Assembly: GCA_015064695.1 (NCBI GenBank)
Contig: SVRS01000002.1
Coordinates: 62,001-126,000 of the forward strand
Length of the DNA: 64,000 nucleotides
Direction: 5' to 3'
From: Oscillospiraceae bacterium
GTDB taxonomy: Bacteria; Bacillota; Clostridia; Oscillospirales; CAG-272
A program made the translations under genes and the position numbers. Positions 35,554-44,140 of the stretch are shown here, one piece after another. Numbering within the stretch: the first letter of the stretch is position 1; each line of letters opens with the position of its first letter. The notes beneath the pieces were generated by a model. The model worked only from the letters and a program-made list of their open reading frames with translations, searched no databases and was not told where the DNA came from.

Positions 35554-36831
35554 ATGAGATATAATCAGATGAGCCGCGAGCAGCTTGCGGCAGAGTTTGC
35601 GGCTATGCAGGCCGCTTACGCGGAATTTTGTGCTAAGGGATTGAAGCTGGATCTGTCTCGCGGTAAGCCCGGCGCTGAGCAGTTGGATATTACCATTGAC
35701 ATGTTGGATTGCTTGAACGCTGAGGACTGCAAGACCGGGGGTGGCTTTGATTGTCGAAACTATGGCCTTCTGGACGGTACACCTGAGGCGAAAAAGCTGT
35801 TTTCCGAGCTTTTGAATATTCCCGAGAAGAATTTGTTTATCGGCGGTAACTCTTCTCTGAAGCTGATGTACGATGCCGTGGCTCGTTGTATGCTTTACGG
35901 CAACTGCGACGGTGAGCCCTGGATCAAGCAGGGAGGCATCAAATTTATCTGCCCCGCGCCCGGCTATGACCGTCATTTCGCGATTTGTGAGTCCCTGGGA
36001 ATTGAAATGATCTCCGTGAATATGAATCCCGACGGCCCTGATATGGATGCTGTGGAGGCTCTTGTGGCTGCTGATCCCGCAATCAAGGGTATTTGGTGCT
36101 GTCCCAAGTATTCCAATCCCGACGGATACACCTACTCCGACGACACCGTCCGCCGGCTGGCAACCATGAAGACTGCCGCTCCCGATTTCCGCATCTTTTG
36201 GGATAATGCTTACGTGGTACATGATCTGTACGATGACGTGAACGACAGCCTGCTGGATATTTTTGCCGAGACCGCCGCAGTGGGGAACGAGGACAGAGTG
36301 TTCTACTTTGCCTCTACCTCCAAAATCACCTTCCCCGGTTCGGGTGTGGCGATCTTCGCCATGTCTGATCGTAACATGAAGCAGGTCATGCCCATCATCG
36401 GTATTCAGACCATTGGCTACGACAAGCTCAACATGATGCGCCACGTCAAGTATTTCGGTAACGCCGAGCGCATTCTGGAGCATATGAAGAAGCAGGCCTC
36501 CATCCTGCGTCCCAAGTTCCGTGTGGTGCTGGATACTCTGAGCCGGGATCTGGATGATGCCGGTTTTGCCCGCTGGACCGATCCCAAGGGCGGCTACTTC
36601 ATCAGCCTGTTCACCATGCCCGGCACCGCCAAGCGCGCTTATGCCCTGGCCAAGGAGGCGGGGGTTACTCTCACCACCGTGGGCGCTACCTACCCCTACG
36701 GCAAGGACCCTGCCGACTCTAATATCCGCATTGCACCCACTTTCCCCTCGCTGGCTGATTTGACCATGGCTATGGATGGATTGACCATCTGCCTGCGTTT
36801 GGCGGCGTTGGAGAAGCTGATGGCTGAATAA
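35554..36831 (+). CDS. Class I-like aminotransferase (PF12897/MocR-type fold)
   Basis: This 425-residue PLP enzyme belongs to a group annotated as putative aspartate or alanine aminotransferases in Firmicutes. The N-terminal [14 protein letters not shown], the substrate segment [19 protein letters not shown], the cofactor-contacting [10 protein letters not shown] and the PLP lysine in [13 protein letters not shown] (near residue 258) are visible, as is the C-terminal RIAPTFPS with the carboxylate-binding Arg. No DNA-binding domain is present, so it is not a MocR regulator. The start at 35554 has GGAG at 9 nt. It stands alone between a promoter and a terminator; the substrate is not fixed by the sequence. 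Confidence 0.88.
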   Translation: MRYNQMSREQLAAEFAAMQAAYAEFCAKGLKLDLSRGKPGAEQLDITIDMLDCLNAEDCKTGGGFDCRNYGLLDGTPEAKKLFSELLNIPEKNLFIGGNSSLKLMYDAVARCMLYGNCDGEPWIKQGGIKFICPAPGYDRHFAICESLGIEMISVNMNPDGPDMDAVEALVAADPAIKGIWCCPKYSNPDGYTYSDDTVRRLATMKTAAPDFRIFWDNAYVVHDLYDDVNDSLLDIFAETAAVGNEDRVFYFASTSKITFPGSGVAIFAMSDRNMKQVMPIIGIQTIGYDKLNMMRHVKYFGNAERILEHMKKQASILRPKFRVVLDTLSRDLDDAGFARWTDPKGGYFISLFTMPGTAKRAYALAKEAGVTLTTVGATYPYGKDPADSNIRIAPTFPSLADLTMAMDGLTICLRLAALEKLMAE

Positions 36832-36838
36832 TTTTGAA

Positions 36839-36866
36839 GCCCTCGCCAAAATGGCGAGGGCTTTTG
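36839..36866 (+). terminator. Rho-independent terminator after the aminotransferase
   Basis: GCCCTCGCC (36839-36847) pairs with GGCGAGGGC (36853-36861), followed by TTTTG. Confidence 0.9.
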
Positions 36867-36928
36867 TGTGAAAGAGGCGTGTTTTTTCCTTTTTTTTTAT
36901 CCTAAAGAACTTTTTTCCCAAAAGGATG

Positions 36929-36958
36929 TTGTGATGCAAGGGCATATTGCGACATAAT
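36929..36958 (+). promoter_or_regulatory. Weak candidate promoter of the ECF sigma operon
   Basis: TTGTGA (36929-36934) and CATAAT (36953-36958) are 18 bp apart. It is offered as a candidate only; an ECF-type autoregulated promoter cannot be recognised from one copy. Confidence 0.35.
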
Positions 36959-36997
36959 AGGTGAAGCGCTTCAACGAAACAACAGAAAGGAGATGTC

Positions 36998-37579
36998 ATG
37001 TCGAACAATCAATGGATCGCGGAGAGTGACGAGGAGCTTTGCGAGAGGCTATACTACCACGAGGAAGCCGCGCTGGAAATCGTGTCGCATCGGTACGGTT
37101 TTCTGTTAAGGGGATTGGCTTTTCGCATTACAGGCTCCGAGGCGGACGCAGAGGAATGCGTCAATGATGCACTTCTGGATTTATGGAACGCTGTCCCGCC
37201 GGACAGACCGACCCATATTTTGGCTTACATGAGTATGCTGGTCCGACGACGGGCGGTGGATCGTGTTCGTTATAAGACCGCAGGACGCCGCGGAGGTGGG
37301 GATTATGACGGCTCTCTGGATGAGTTGGCGGATTGCCTGGCCGATCCCTGCGGAGAAAGCTCCCTGGACACCATGATCATCCGCGATTGCTTGAACCGTT
37401 TTCTGAGCCGTCTCTCAGAGGAGGATCGCACTCTGTTCCTGCTACGCTACTTTCAGTTCCTGTCAAATGTCGAGATAGGGGATACGCTCGGTATACGGGA
37501 GTCTGCGGTAGTCATGCGGCTGGTGCGCATCCGCAAGAAATTGAGGCGAGCCCTGGAGGACGAGGGAATCCATATTTGA
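36998..37579 (+). CDS. ECF-type RNA polymerase sigma factor
   Basis: This 193-residue sigma factor has region 2 (about residues 25-95, with ITGSEADAEECVNDALLDLWN and LVRRRAVDRVR) and region 4 (about 130-185, helix-turn-helix NVEIGDTLGIRESAVVMRLVRIRKKL). No extra domain is present. AAAGGAG lies upstream of the start. It is followed after 25 bp by a membrane protein gene in the usual place of an anti-sigma factor, so the pair probably makes an envelope-stress or signal-sensing switch. The target promoters are unknown. Confidence 0.9.
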   Translation: MSNNQWIAESDEELCERLYYHEEAALEIVSHRYGFLLRGLAFRITGSEADAEECVNDALLDLWNAVPPDRPTHILAYMSMLVRRRAVDRVRYKTAGRRGGGDYDGSLDELADCLADPCGESSLDTMIIRDCLNRFLSRLSEEDRTLFLLRYFQFLSNVEIGDTLGIRESAVVMRLVRIRKKLRRALEDEGIHI

Positions 37580-37604
37580 ATGTTTCACGAAAGGAGATTT
37601 TACC

Positions 37605-38975
37605 ATGAAAAAACAAAATAACCGAGATAAGCTGAACGATGCTCTGGGCATGGTGGACGAGGTAACCGTACAGAATGCCCTAACCCATGCCGAAGTCATG
37701 AAAGCTGCACGGGCCGCGCAGATCACCCGCCGCGCTACCCTGCGCCGCCGATTCGCCGTTATGGCCGCGGCTTGCCTGGCGTTGGCCATGATGGCGGGAG
37801 CTATCCTCGCCGTGCCGCTTCTGACGGCGGATGACCCTGCAGGGACTCAGCCCCCCGTTACGGTCACCACCGAGGAGGGGGAGCCCTTCTACGTGGAGGC
37901 TCCGCTGGTTAAGATCGGCTGTCTCTCGGCCACCGAGAGCGCCGAGATCACCGCCCCCTCCCTTCCAACCGAGGACCTCTCCACCCAGGTCAACAACCTG
38001 AATGATTCCTTTGAGTATTTTTCCTTCCTGACCGTTGATTGCGAGCCCGGGGAGACCGTGACCCTCACCGCCGACACCGACTGCATGGCTGTCATAGACA
38101 TGAACTACGATACCGTGCTGGTGACGGATCTCTTTCCGGATATTGAGCTGAATTTGTGTCACTATGCCCACAGAAGGGAACATCCCATCTATTATTCTAC
38201 CCAAAGCGGCCCCGTGGAGTATACCTATTTTGAAAACACCGCTACCTTTGACCCTGCCGCCTCTTGCGTTTACCTGAATCTCCGCCCCACGAATACCGAC
38301 CTTGACAAGACCGTGGTCTCCTTCACCGTCCGAAACGCCGAAGGGCAGATCACGGGCGCGGCAAGCGTGTGTGTTGCCAGATACTATATGCTGAGCGTGG
38401 ATGAACGGGGAAGAACTCTTACAATCCTCAATCCGACAGTGACCCGTGCTGCGGTTCTGGGCTCGGTTCGCATTTCCGATCCCACTACCGTGACCGAGGA
38501 GCAGGTGACCGCGCTGATCGGTGAGTTTGAAGCGGGTGCCGAGGCGGCCTTTGCTTCCATGGATTTCAGCCCTGCAACTGACTTTGAGGCGCGTTATGCC
38601 ATCTATGGCGAGATCATCTCCACCGTGCTGGCCGAGGAAGAAAGTATTAGAGGAGGCCATGCTTGCATTAGGGGTGTGGATGATTACTCGTTCTTCGGTA
38701 CCCGCCACGAGGACGGTCGCGACCGTGAGTTCATCATCTTTGGAGACGGAACCTGGACCGAGATCCAGCCATACGATACGGATGAAAAATGCATTCTGTC
38801 CCAATGCCACGCCGACCCCAACTGCCCCATAACCGCAGAGAAGGGACTGCACCACCCGCTTTGGCCCGGTTGCCACATGACTGCCAAGGACGGACGGGTA
38901 TATGAGCTTGTGCGCGGTGATTGGGAAAACGGAATTCTCGGCACGGCCAAGCTGATCTACGACCCCAACGCATAA
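37605..38975 (+). CDS. Probable membrane-bound anti-sigma factor
   Basis: This 456-residue protein was not matched to a named family. It has a charged cytoplasmic N-terminus (about 47 residues, Arg-rich before the membrane), one membrane span (about residues 48-70) and a roughly 385-residue exported part rich in Thr, Asp and Glu. The exported part has a cysteine cluster in its last third (HACIRG, CILSQCHADPNC, PGCHM) that might bind metal or form disulfides. Topology and position 25 bp after the ECF sigma gene suggest it holds that sigma factor at the membrane; this is inference. AAAGGAG precedes the ATG, and a terminator follows. No zinc-type anti-sigma HxxxCxxC motif is visible in the cytoplasmic part. 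Confidence 0.6.
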   Translation: MKKQNNRDKLNDALGMVDEVTVQNALTHAEVMKAARAAQITRRATLRRRFAVMAAACLALAMMAGAILAVPLLTADDPAGTQPPVTVTTEEGEPFYVEAPLVKIGCLSATESAEITAPSLPTEDLSTQVNNLNDSFEYFSFLTVDCEPGETVTLTADTDCMAVIDMNYDTVLVTDLFPDIELNLCHYAHRREHPIYYSTQSGPVEYTYFENTATFDPAASCVYLNLRPTNTDLDKTVVSFTVRNAEGQITGAASVCVARYYMLSVDERGRTLTILNPTVTRAAVLGSVRISDPTTVTEEQVTALIGEFEAGAEAAFASMDFSPATDFEARYAIYGEIISTVLAEEESIRGGHACIRGVDDYSFFGTRHEDGRDREFIIFGDGTWTEIQPYDTDEKCILSQCHADPNCPITAEKGLHHPLWPGCHMTAKDGRVYELVRGDWENGILGTAKLIYDPNA

Positions 38976-38982
38976 AAGACAA

Positions 38983-39010
38983 AACCCCGAGAGTTAATCT
39001 CGGGGTTATC
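38983..39010 (+). terminator. Rho-independent terminator after the sigma/anti-sigma unit
   Basis: AACCCCGAGA (38983-38992) pairs perfectly with TCTCGGGGTT (38998-39007); the tail is only ATCTATTT. Confidence 0.75.
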
Positions 39011-39252
39011 TATTTAACAGATGATTGAAATTTTGCGTCGCACGAATGATCAACAAAAACCTTGAACGCCTAACCGCCCTCTCATACCAATGGGGGAGGG
39101 ACCCCACATGGGGGTAAAACAAGGCCGACCGTTCCTACGAGTAGCACCCTATGAATCATTTGTCGTAAAGTCTTTGGGGTTCCAAGACTCTTTCTACATG
39201 CACTGCTTGCAGTGCGAAGGTCATTGGCCACCGGAGGCAGGTTCTACCGTTC
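39011..39252. other. Intergenic region with degenerate repeat
   Basis: It holds GTAGCACCCT, AAGTCTTTGGGGTTCC and CCACCGGAGGCA, which resemble parts of the dispersed repeat family, and a small hairpin GCACTGCTTGCAGTGC (39200-39215). No gene was seen. It is the 3' flank of the histidine operon. Confidence 0.4.
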
Positions 39253-39900
39253 TTACACCATTTTCTCCTGCTTGACCTTATGGTCGATAATATGGCGGGA
39301 AGCCAGCTCCCGGTGTACGTCCTCCACCGAAATGCCCATCTGGGTCATCAGCACCATGACGTGGTAGGCCAGGTCAGCGATCTCGTAGACCGTCTCCTTT
39401 TTGTCATCGCTCTTGGCCGCGATGATGACCTCGGTGCATTCCTCGCCCACCTTCTTGAGGATCTTGTCCAGACCCTTGTCGAACAGATAGGTGGTGTAGG
39501 AGCCCTCGGGGCGCTCGTCCATGCGGCCCTGGAGCAGATCGGCCAGACCCTGGAGGGTGAACTCGTGCAGCTCCTCGCTCTGGTAAACGGGGCTATTGAA
39601 GCAGGAATCGGTGCCCAGATGGCAGGCAGGGCCGTCCTTTTCTACCACCACCACCAGCGCGTCTTTGTCGCAGTCGGCGGTGATGGAGACGATATGCTGA
39701 TAGTTACCGCTTGTCTCGCCCTTGAGCCACAGCTCCTGGCGGGAGCGGCTCCAGAAGCAGGTCAGCCCTTTTTCCATAGAAATTTGCAGGCTCTCGCGGT
39801 TCATGTAGGCCACGGTCAATACTTTTTTGGTGATGGAATCCACCACGACTGCAGGGATCAGCCCCTGCGCGTCAAATTTGAGTTCGTCAATGTTCAACAT
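39253..39900 (-). CDS. hisIE: Phosphoribosyl-AMP cyclohydrolase / phosphoribosyl-ATP pyrophosphatase
   Basis: This 215-residue bifunctional enzyme performs steps 2 and 3 of histidine synthesis. The N-terminal HisI domain shows LTCFWSRSRQELWLKGETSG and the zinc-binding cysteine/Asp set ADCDKDALV...GPACHLGTDSCF; the C-terminal HisE domain (from about residue 120) has the MazG-like VGEECTEVIIAAK and YEIADLAYHVMVLM helices carrying metal-binding acidic residues. It is the last gene of the operon, 19 bp after hisF. AAAGG is upstream of the ATG. Confidence 0.97.
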   Translation of the reverse strand: MLNIDELKFDAQGLIPAVVVDSITKKVLTVAYMNRESLQISMEKGLTCFWSRSRQELWLKGETSGNYQHIVSITADCDKDALVVVVEKDGPACHLGTDSCFNSPVYQSEELHEFTLQGLADLLQGRMDERPEGSYTTYLFDKGLDKILKKVGEECTEVIIAAKSDDKKETVYEIADLAYHVMVLMTQMGISVEDVHRELASRHIIDHKVKQEKMV

Positions 39901-39919
39901 ATTTCTAAACCTTTCGTTG

Positions 39920-40681
39920 TTAAATCAATCTCGTGTTGATTCCCTCGGAGGAAAGAGTCCGCTTGAGGTCGGGGATGAGTATTTCTCCGAAATGGAAGAC
40001 CGAGGCAGCCAGGCCTGCGTCAATGTCGGGGACCTTGTGGAACAGGTCGATGAAGTCCTGTACGCACCCCGCACCGCCCGAGGCGATGACGGGGACATTC
40101 ACCGCATCGCAAACCGCGCGGAGCATCTCGATGTCAAAGCCCTGCTTGACACCGTCGGTGTCGATGGAGTTGACCACCACCTCGCCCGCGCCGTTTCCCA
40201 CGCATCGCTTGATCCACTCGATGGCTTCCATGCCGGTGTCCTCGCGGCCGCCCTTGGCGAACACGCGGAACTCGCCGTCCACCCGCTTGATGTCCGCCGA
40301 CAGCACCACGCACTGGTCACCGTACCGCTGGGCGGCCTCGTAGACCAGGCCGGGGTTACGGATGGCACCCGAGTTGACGCTGACCTTGTCGGCGCCGCAT
40401 TTCAGCACGCGGTCAAAGTCGTTCAGGGTGTTGATGCCGCCGCCCACCGTCAGAGGGATAAAGATGGTGGAGGCAACCTCACGGAGAATATCGGTGAACA
40501 GGGCGCGACCCTCCACCGAGGCGGTGATGTCGTAGAACACCAGCTCGTCCGCGCCGTTATCGGAATAAAACTTGGCCAGCTCCACGGGGGAGGAAACGTC
40601 CCGAACCCCCTCGAAGTTGACACCCTTGACCACCCGCCCGTTTTTTACGTCCAGGCAGGGAATAATTCGTTTCGTGATCAT
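39920..40681 (-). CDS. hisF: Imidazole glycerol phosphate synthase, cyclase subunit
   Basis: HisF uses ammonia passed from HisH to turn PRFAR into imidazole glycerol phosphate and AICAR. The 253-residue TIM barrel has IIPCLDVKNGRVVKGVNF at the start (catalytic Asp11) and PLTVGGGI near residue 80, the phosphate-binding GGAG near residue 204, and a second catalytic Asp in NSIDTDG near residue 130. Its start overlaps the hisA stop by 4 nt. Its partner HisH is encoded further upstream in the same operon. Confidence 0.97.
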   Translation of the reverse strand: MITKRIIPCLDVKNGRVVKGVNFEGVRDVSSPVELAKFYSDNGADELVFYDITASVEGRALFTDILREVASTIFIPLTVGGGINTLNDFDRVLKCGADKVSVNSGAIRNPGLVYEAAQRYGDQCVVLSADIKRVDGEFRVFAKGGREDTGMEAIEWIKRCVGNGAGEVVVNSIDTDGVKQGFDIEMLRAVCDAVNVPVIASGGAGCVQDFIDLFHKVPDIDAGLAASVFHFGEILIPDLKRTLSSEGINTRLI

Positions 40682-41391
40682 CTGGCCACCTCGACAGCTT
40701 CCCGGAGGTTAATGGCCCCCGTGTAGTAGGCCTTGCCGATGATGGCTCCGTAGAGCCCCATGTCGGCCAGCGCCTTGATGTCGTCTATGCTCGATACGCC
40801 GCCCGAGGCGACGATGTTCATGTCAAATTGTGCCGAAAGCTGACGGTACAGCTCGCGGTTGGTGCCTTTCATGGCGCCGTCCTTGGAGATGTCGGTGCAG
40901 ATGATGGTTTTCACTCCGATCTCCTGCATCCTGGCGAGGAAGGCCTCCAGGGTGTAGGCCGACTGCTCCAGCCAGCCCTTGATGGCGATGTAGCCGTCTT
41001 TGACGTCTGCCCCCACGGCGATTTTCTCGCCGTACTTGTCCACGGCGGCCTTGAGAAACGCCTCGTCGTTGACGGCAGCCGTGCCCAGAATGACGCGAGA
41101 AACACCTGCGGACAGGTACTTTTCTACGGTCTCCATATCACGGATGCCGCCGCCGATCTCCACGAACAGGGAGGTGTTCTGCGCCACGTCAGCCACGATG
41201 GACAGGTTGGGGGTGGAGCCGTCACGGGCGCCCTCCAGGTCAACCATGTGGATGAACCTTGCACCTGCCGCTTCAAAATCGCGGGCGATCTCGATGGGAT
41301 TATCGCTGTAGACCGTCATCTGTTCGTAGTCGCCCTTGAAAAGGCGGACGGCTTTTTTGTTGTATAAGTCGATTGCAGGGAAAATATGCAT
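40678..41391 (-). CDS. hisA: ProFAR isomerase
   Basis: HisA isomerises ProFAR to PRFAR, step 4 of histidine synthesis. The 237-residue TIM barrel begins FPAIDLYNKKAVRLFKGDYEQ with catalytic Asp8, has GGGIRDMETVEKYL near residue 80, ICTDISKDGAMKGTN near residues 165-180 holding the second catalytic Asp, and ASGGVSS near residue 195 for phosphate binding. It overlaps hisF by 4 nt and lies 18 bp after the small DUF6440-like gene. Confidence 0.97.
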   Translation of the reverse strand: MHIFPAIDLYNKKAVRLFKGDYEQMTVYSDNPIEIARDFEAAGARFIHMVDLEGARDGSTPNLSIVADVAQNTSLFVEIGGGIRDMETVEKYLSAGVSRVILGTAAVNDEAFLKAAVDKYGEKIAVGADVKDGYIAIKGWLEQSAYTLEAFLARMQEIGVKTIICTDISKDGAMKGTNRELYRQLSAQFDMNIVASGGVSSIDDIKALADMGLYGAIIGKAYYTGAINLREAVEVAR

Positions 41392-41409
41392 ATTCGGTAA
41401 GCTCCCTTG

Positions 41410-41613
41410 TTATTCTTCTGCTGTGGGGACGGGGGTGACGATGGGCTTGCCCTCGGCATCCACCAGAACGGTCAAGCCGCCTGCATAGCCTGCGGCCGTC
41501 CATAGGTAGTTCACGCCCGTCTCGCGGTCCACGAGAATACGGCACTGGCAGGTGTTAAAGGTACCGCCGGAAATCTCGGTGCAAACAAAACGGTCGGATT
41601 TGATGGGCTTCAT
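41410..41613 (-). CDS. Small DUF6440-like protein inside the his operon
   Basis: This 67-residue protein has two or three beta strands with the pattern RFVCTEISGG...CQCRILVDRETGVNYLWTAAGYAGGLTVLVDAEGKPIV, which matches the small proteins called DUF6440 in Firmicutes. Function is unknown. The start at 41613 is set by AAGGAG about 9 nt upstream; the longer in-frame start lacks one and runs into the repeat element. It lies between hisH and hisA in the same direction, 18 bp before hisA, so it is almost certainly co-transcribed with the his genes. No histidine-related motif is visible. Confidence 0.75.
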   Translation of the reverse strand: MKPIKSDRFVCTEISGGTFNTCQCRILVDRETGVNYLWTAAGYAGGLTVLVDAEGKPIVTPVPTAEE

Positions 41614-41650
41614 AGGGGGGATCTCCTTGTTATGATTTGTTGTGGAATTC

Positions 41651-41865
41651 ATGCAAAATGCAAGATGCAAAATGCAAAATTGATGAAGCGTTTTGCTTTG
41701 GCAAAACGCAATTCCATGGAATGAGACGGAATGTTGTTAGACGAAAAGCTCGATTTCCCATAGGGACAATGAGTTTTTGGTTATACAAATATGTGTGGAT
41801 ACCATTCAATAATTTTTTCGATTTAGCGAAAAAATTACATTCATTTTGCATTTTGCATTCGCAAA
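41651..41865. mobile_element. MITE-like element with inverted termini
   Basis: Perfect 16-bp inverted repeats ATGCAAAATGCAAAAT (41665-41680) and its complement (41843-41858), each extended by further TGCAAAA-type units, bound a 215-bp A/T-rich element with no gene. Inside are hairpins GCGTTTTGC/GCAAAACGC (41688-41709) and TTTTTTCG/CGAAAAAA (41813-41835). It separates hisH from the DUF6440-like gene within the operon. A related TGCAGAATGCAGAAT remnant is at 51714-51737. Confidence 0.6.
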
Positions 41866-42483
41866 TTACATCTCACAAAACGCCTTCAGAATATGCAGCC
41901 CCACGGGACCGCTTTTTTCGGGGTGGAACTGACAGCCCATGACGTTGCGGCAAGCCACGGCGGCGGTTACTTCCCGGCCGTACTCGGCGGTAGCGATCAC
42001 CGCGTCCTCGCACTCGGAGGCAAAGTAGGAATGGACGAAATACACGCAGTCTCCCTCGTTTACGTAACGGAGCAGGGGATGCTTTTCGCCCTTGAGGATC
42101 AGAGGATTCCAACCGATGTGGGGGATCTTCAGCCCCTCGGGGATGTAGCCCGCCATGGGGATCACCCGTCCGGGGATGAGGCCAAGACCCGTATGAATAC
42201 CGTATTCGTGGCTCTCGTCAAAGAGCATCTGCATGCCCAGGCAGATACCCATGATGGGCTTGCCATTTTGCGCCTCCTCAATGAGAACCTTGTCCAGTCC
42301 CGTGGCGCGGAGCTTGGCGGCGGCGTCGGCAAATGCGCCCACGCCGGGGAGGATGATGCGGTCGGCGGCGCGGATCACGGCCTCATCGGGTGTGACGACG
42401 GCATCTGCGCCGATGCTTTTCAGGGAGGAGCAGAGGGAGAACAGGTTGCCCACTCCGTAATCAATGATGGCGGTGGTACTCAT
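41866..42483 (-). CDS. hisH: Imidazole glycerol phosphate synthase, glutaminase subunit
   Basis: HisH hydrolyses glutamine and channels ammonia to HisF. The 205-residue class I glutamine amidotransferase has the oxyanion segment ILPGVGAF, the nucleophile loop GICLGMQMLFD (Cys near residue 81) and the His-Glu pair in GCQFHPEKSG near residue 185. It overlaps hisB by 4 nt upstream. Downstream, the operon is interrupted by a 252-bp repeat-bearing gap before the DUF6440-like gene, so HisH and HisF are separated by more than usual. Confidence 0.97.
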   Translation of the reverse strand: MSTTAIIDYGVGNLFSLCSSLKSIGADAVVTPDEAVIRAADRIILPGVGAFADAAAKLRATGLDKVLIEEAQNGKPIMGICLGMQMLFDESHEYGIHTGLGLIPGRVIPMAGYIPEGLKIPHIGWNPLILKGEKHPLLRYVNEGDCVYFVHSYFASECEDAVIATAEYGREVTAAVACRNVMGCQFHPEKSGPVGLHILKAFCEM

Positions 42484-43070
42484 TCCAAAAGTCCTTTCGT
42501 GGAGGGGATGGAATCGGGATCCTGCTCGTCGATGGCGGCAGCCTCACGAAGGCTTCTCGCAACTGATTTGAAGGCTCCCTCCATAATGTGGTGGCTGTTG
42601 CGGCCGACTATCTGACGGATATGCAGGGTCATGCCTCCGTTTTGCGCCAATGCGATGAAGAATTCATCACAAAGCTGGGTGTCGAAGCTACCGATCTTTT
42701 CGGTGGGGAAGCTCAGCTCGGTAAAGCATCCGCCCCGTCCCGAAATATCCACTGCGGAGAGGATCAACGCCTCGTCCATGGGAAGAATACGGTCACCGTA
42801 GCGCTTGATACCGCGCTTGTCGCCCAGGGCTTCGGCAAAGGCCTTGCCCAGACAAATACCGATGTCCTCGACGGTGTGGTGATCGTCCACGTCGGTGTCG
42901 CCCTCGCAGGTAACGGTCAGGTCAAATCCGCTGTGGCGGGAAAACAGGGTGAGCATATGGTCCAGAAATCCGCAACCCGTGTCAATGAGGGAGACACCCG
43001 TTCCATCGAGATTGAGGGAAAGGGTAATGTTGGTCTCGGCGGTTCTGCGGTGTATGGTGGATATTCTCAT
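42480..43070 (-). CDS. hisB: Imidazoleglycerol-phosphate dehydratase
   Basis: HisB (monofunctional) dehydrates imidazole glycerol phosphate, step 6. The 196-residue protein has the paired metal-binding motifs GFLDHMLTLFSRHSGFD and DDHHTVEDIGICLG, and the second pair (CDEFFIALAQNGGMTLHI, NSHHIMEGAFKSVARSL), which bind Mn. It has no fused phosphatase domain, so histidinol-phosphate phosphatase must be encoded elsewhere; none is in the window. It overlaps both neighbours by 4 nt. Confidence 0.97.
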   Translation of the reverse strand: MRISTIHRRTAETNITLSLNLDGTGVSLIDTGCGFLDHMLTLFSRHSGFDLTVTCEGDTDVDDHHTVEDIGICLGKAFAEALGDKRGIKRYGDRILPMDEALILSAVDISGRGGCFTELSFPTEKIGSFDTQLCDEFFIALAQNGGMTLHIRQIVGRNSHHIMEGAFKSVARSLREAAAIDEQDPDSIPSTKGLLE

Positions 43071-44140
43071 AACAGTTCCTCCAGAATGGATTGGACGGAG
43101 GCGATAAACGCCTCCATTTGTTGTTTGGTTCCGATGGTAATGCGGTTGTATTCCGAAATGCCGGCCTTGGTAAAGTGGCGCACAAGGATTCCTCGGCGCT
43201 TCAACTCCAGATACAGGGCCTCGCCGTTTATCTTGTCGGTTTTGGCGAAAACAAAATTGGTCGTGGAGGGAAGCACCTCAAAGCCCAGAGCCTCCAGCGC
43301 CTCGGTGGTGTATGCACGATTCTCCATGATGGTGCGGCAATTGGCCATATAATACTCGTTGTCGCAGAGCGCAGCATATCCTGCGGCGGCGGTCATGCGG
43401 TTGACGTTGTAGGGGTTGGTGGAGTAGCGCACAGTGTGCAGGTCAGCGATCAAAGCCTTCTGCCCGATGCCAAAGCCCAATCGAGCCCCGGCCAGGGATC
43501 GGGATTTAGAGAAGGTCTGGGTGACCAATAGATTTTCGTACCTGTCCACCAAGGCCACCGCGCTTTCGGCGCCGAAGTCCACGTAGGCCTCGTCAATGAT
43601 CACCACCCCATCCGGATTCGTCTTGAGGATCTCCTCGATCTCGGAAAGAGAGAGGCAGAGCCCCGTGGGGGCGTTGGGGTTGGCGATGACGATGGTTTTG
43701 CCATCCAGATTCAAGTAGTCTCGGTAGTCCACCGAGAAGTCCTCCTTCAGAGGAATCTCCTCGTAGGGGATGCGGTTCAGCTCAGCGAACACGGGGTAAA
43801 AGCCGTAGGTCACGGAAGGGAATACCAGAGGATGGTCCTCGTCGGCAAAAGCCATGAAAGCAAAGTTCAGGACCTCGTCCGAGCCGTTGGTCAGAACCAC
43901 CTGCTCGGGAGCAACGCCGTATACCTCGGCCAGCTTGTCGGTCAGCTCCCGACAGGTGGGATCCGAGTAGAGCTGGAGCCGTCCCGCCTCCCCGGCGGCA
44001 GCCTCGATTACCGAGGGGGAGGGAGGGAAGGGAGACTCGTTGGTGTTGAGCTTGATATACTGCATATCCCTGGGCTGTTCGCCGGGCGTATAGGGAACCA
44101 GCTTGTCAAGTCTGTGGCTGAAAAAGCGGCTCATGCTCAA
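43067..44140 (-). CDS. hisC: Histidinol-phosphate aminotransferase
   Basis: HisC transaminates imidazole acetol phosphate with glutamate, step 7. The 357-residue fold-type I PLP enzyme shows LNTNESPFPPSPSV at the N-terminus, NGSDEVLNFAF for cofactor binding, NPNAPTG near residue 155, IDEAYVDFG near residue 180 and the PLP lysine in TQTFSKSRSLAGARLGF near residue 214. It overlaps hisB and hisD by 4 nt each. Confidence 0.96.
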   Translation of the reverse strand: MSMSRFFSHRLDKLVPYTPGEQPRDMQYIKLNTNESPFPPSPSVIEAAAGEAGRLQLYSDPTCRELTDKLAEVYGVAPEQVVLTNGSDEVLNFAFMAFADEDHPLVFPSVTYGFYPVFAELNRIPYEEIPLKEDFSVDYRDYLNLDGKTIVIANPNAPTGLCLSLSEIEEILKTNPDGVVIIDEAYVDFGAESAVALVDRYENLLVTQTFSKSRSLAGARLGFGIGQKALIADLHTVRYSTNPYNVNRMTAAAGYAALCDNEYYMANCRTIMENRAYTTEALEALGFEVLPSTTNFVFAKTDKINGEALYLELKRRGILVRHFTKAGISEYNRITIGTKQQMEAFIASVQSILEELL

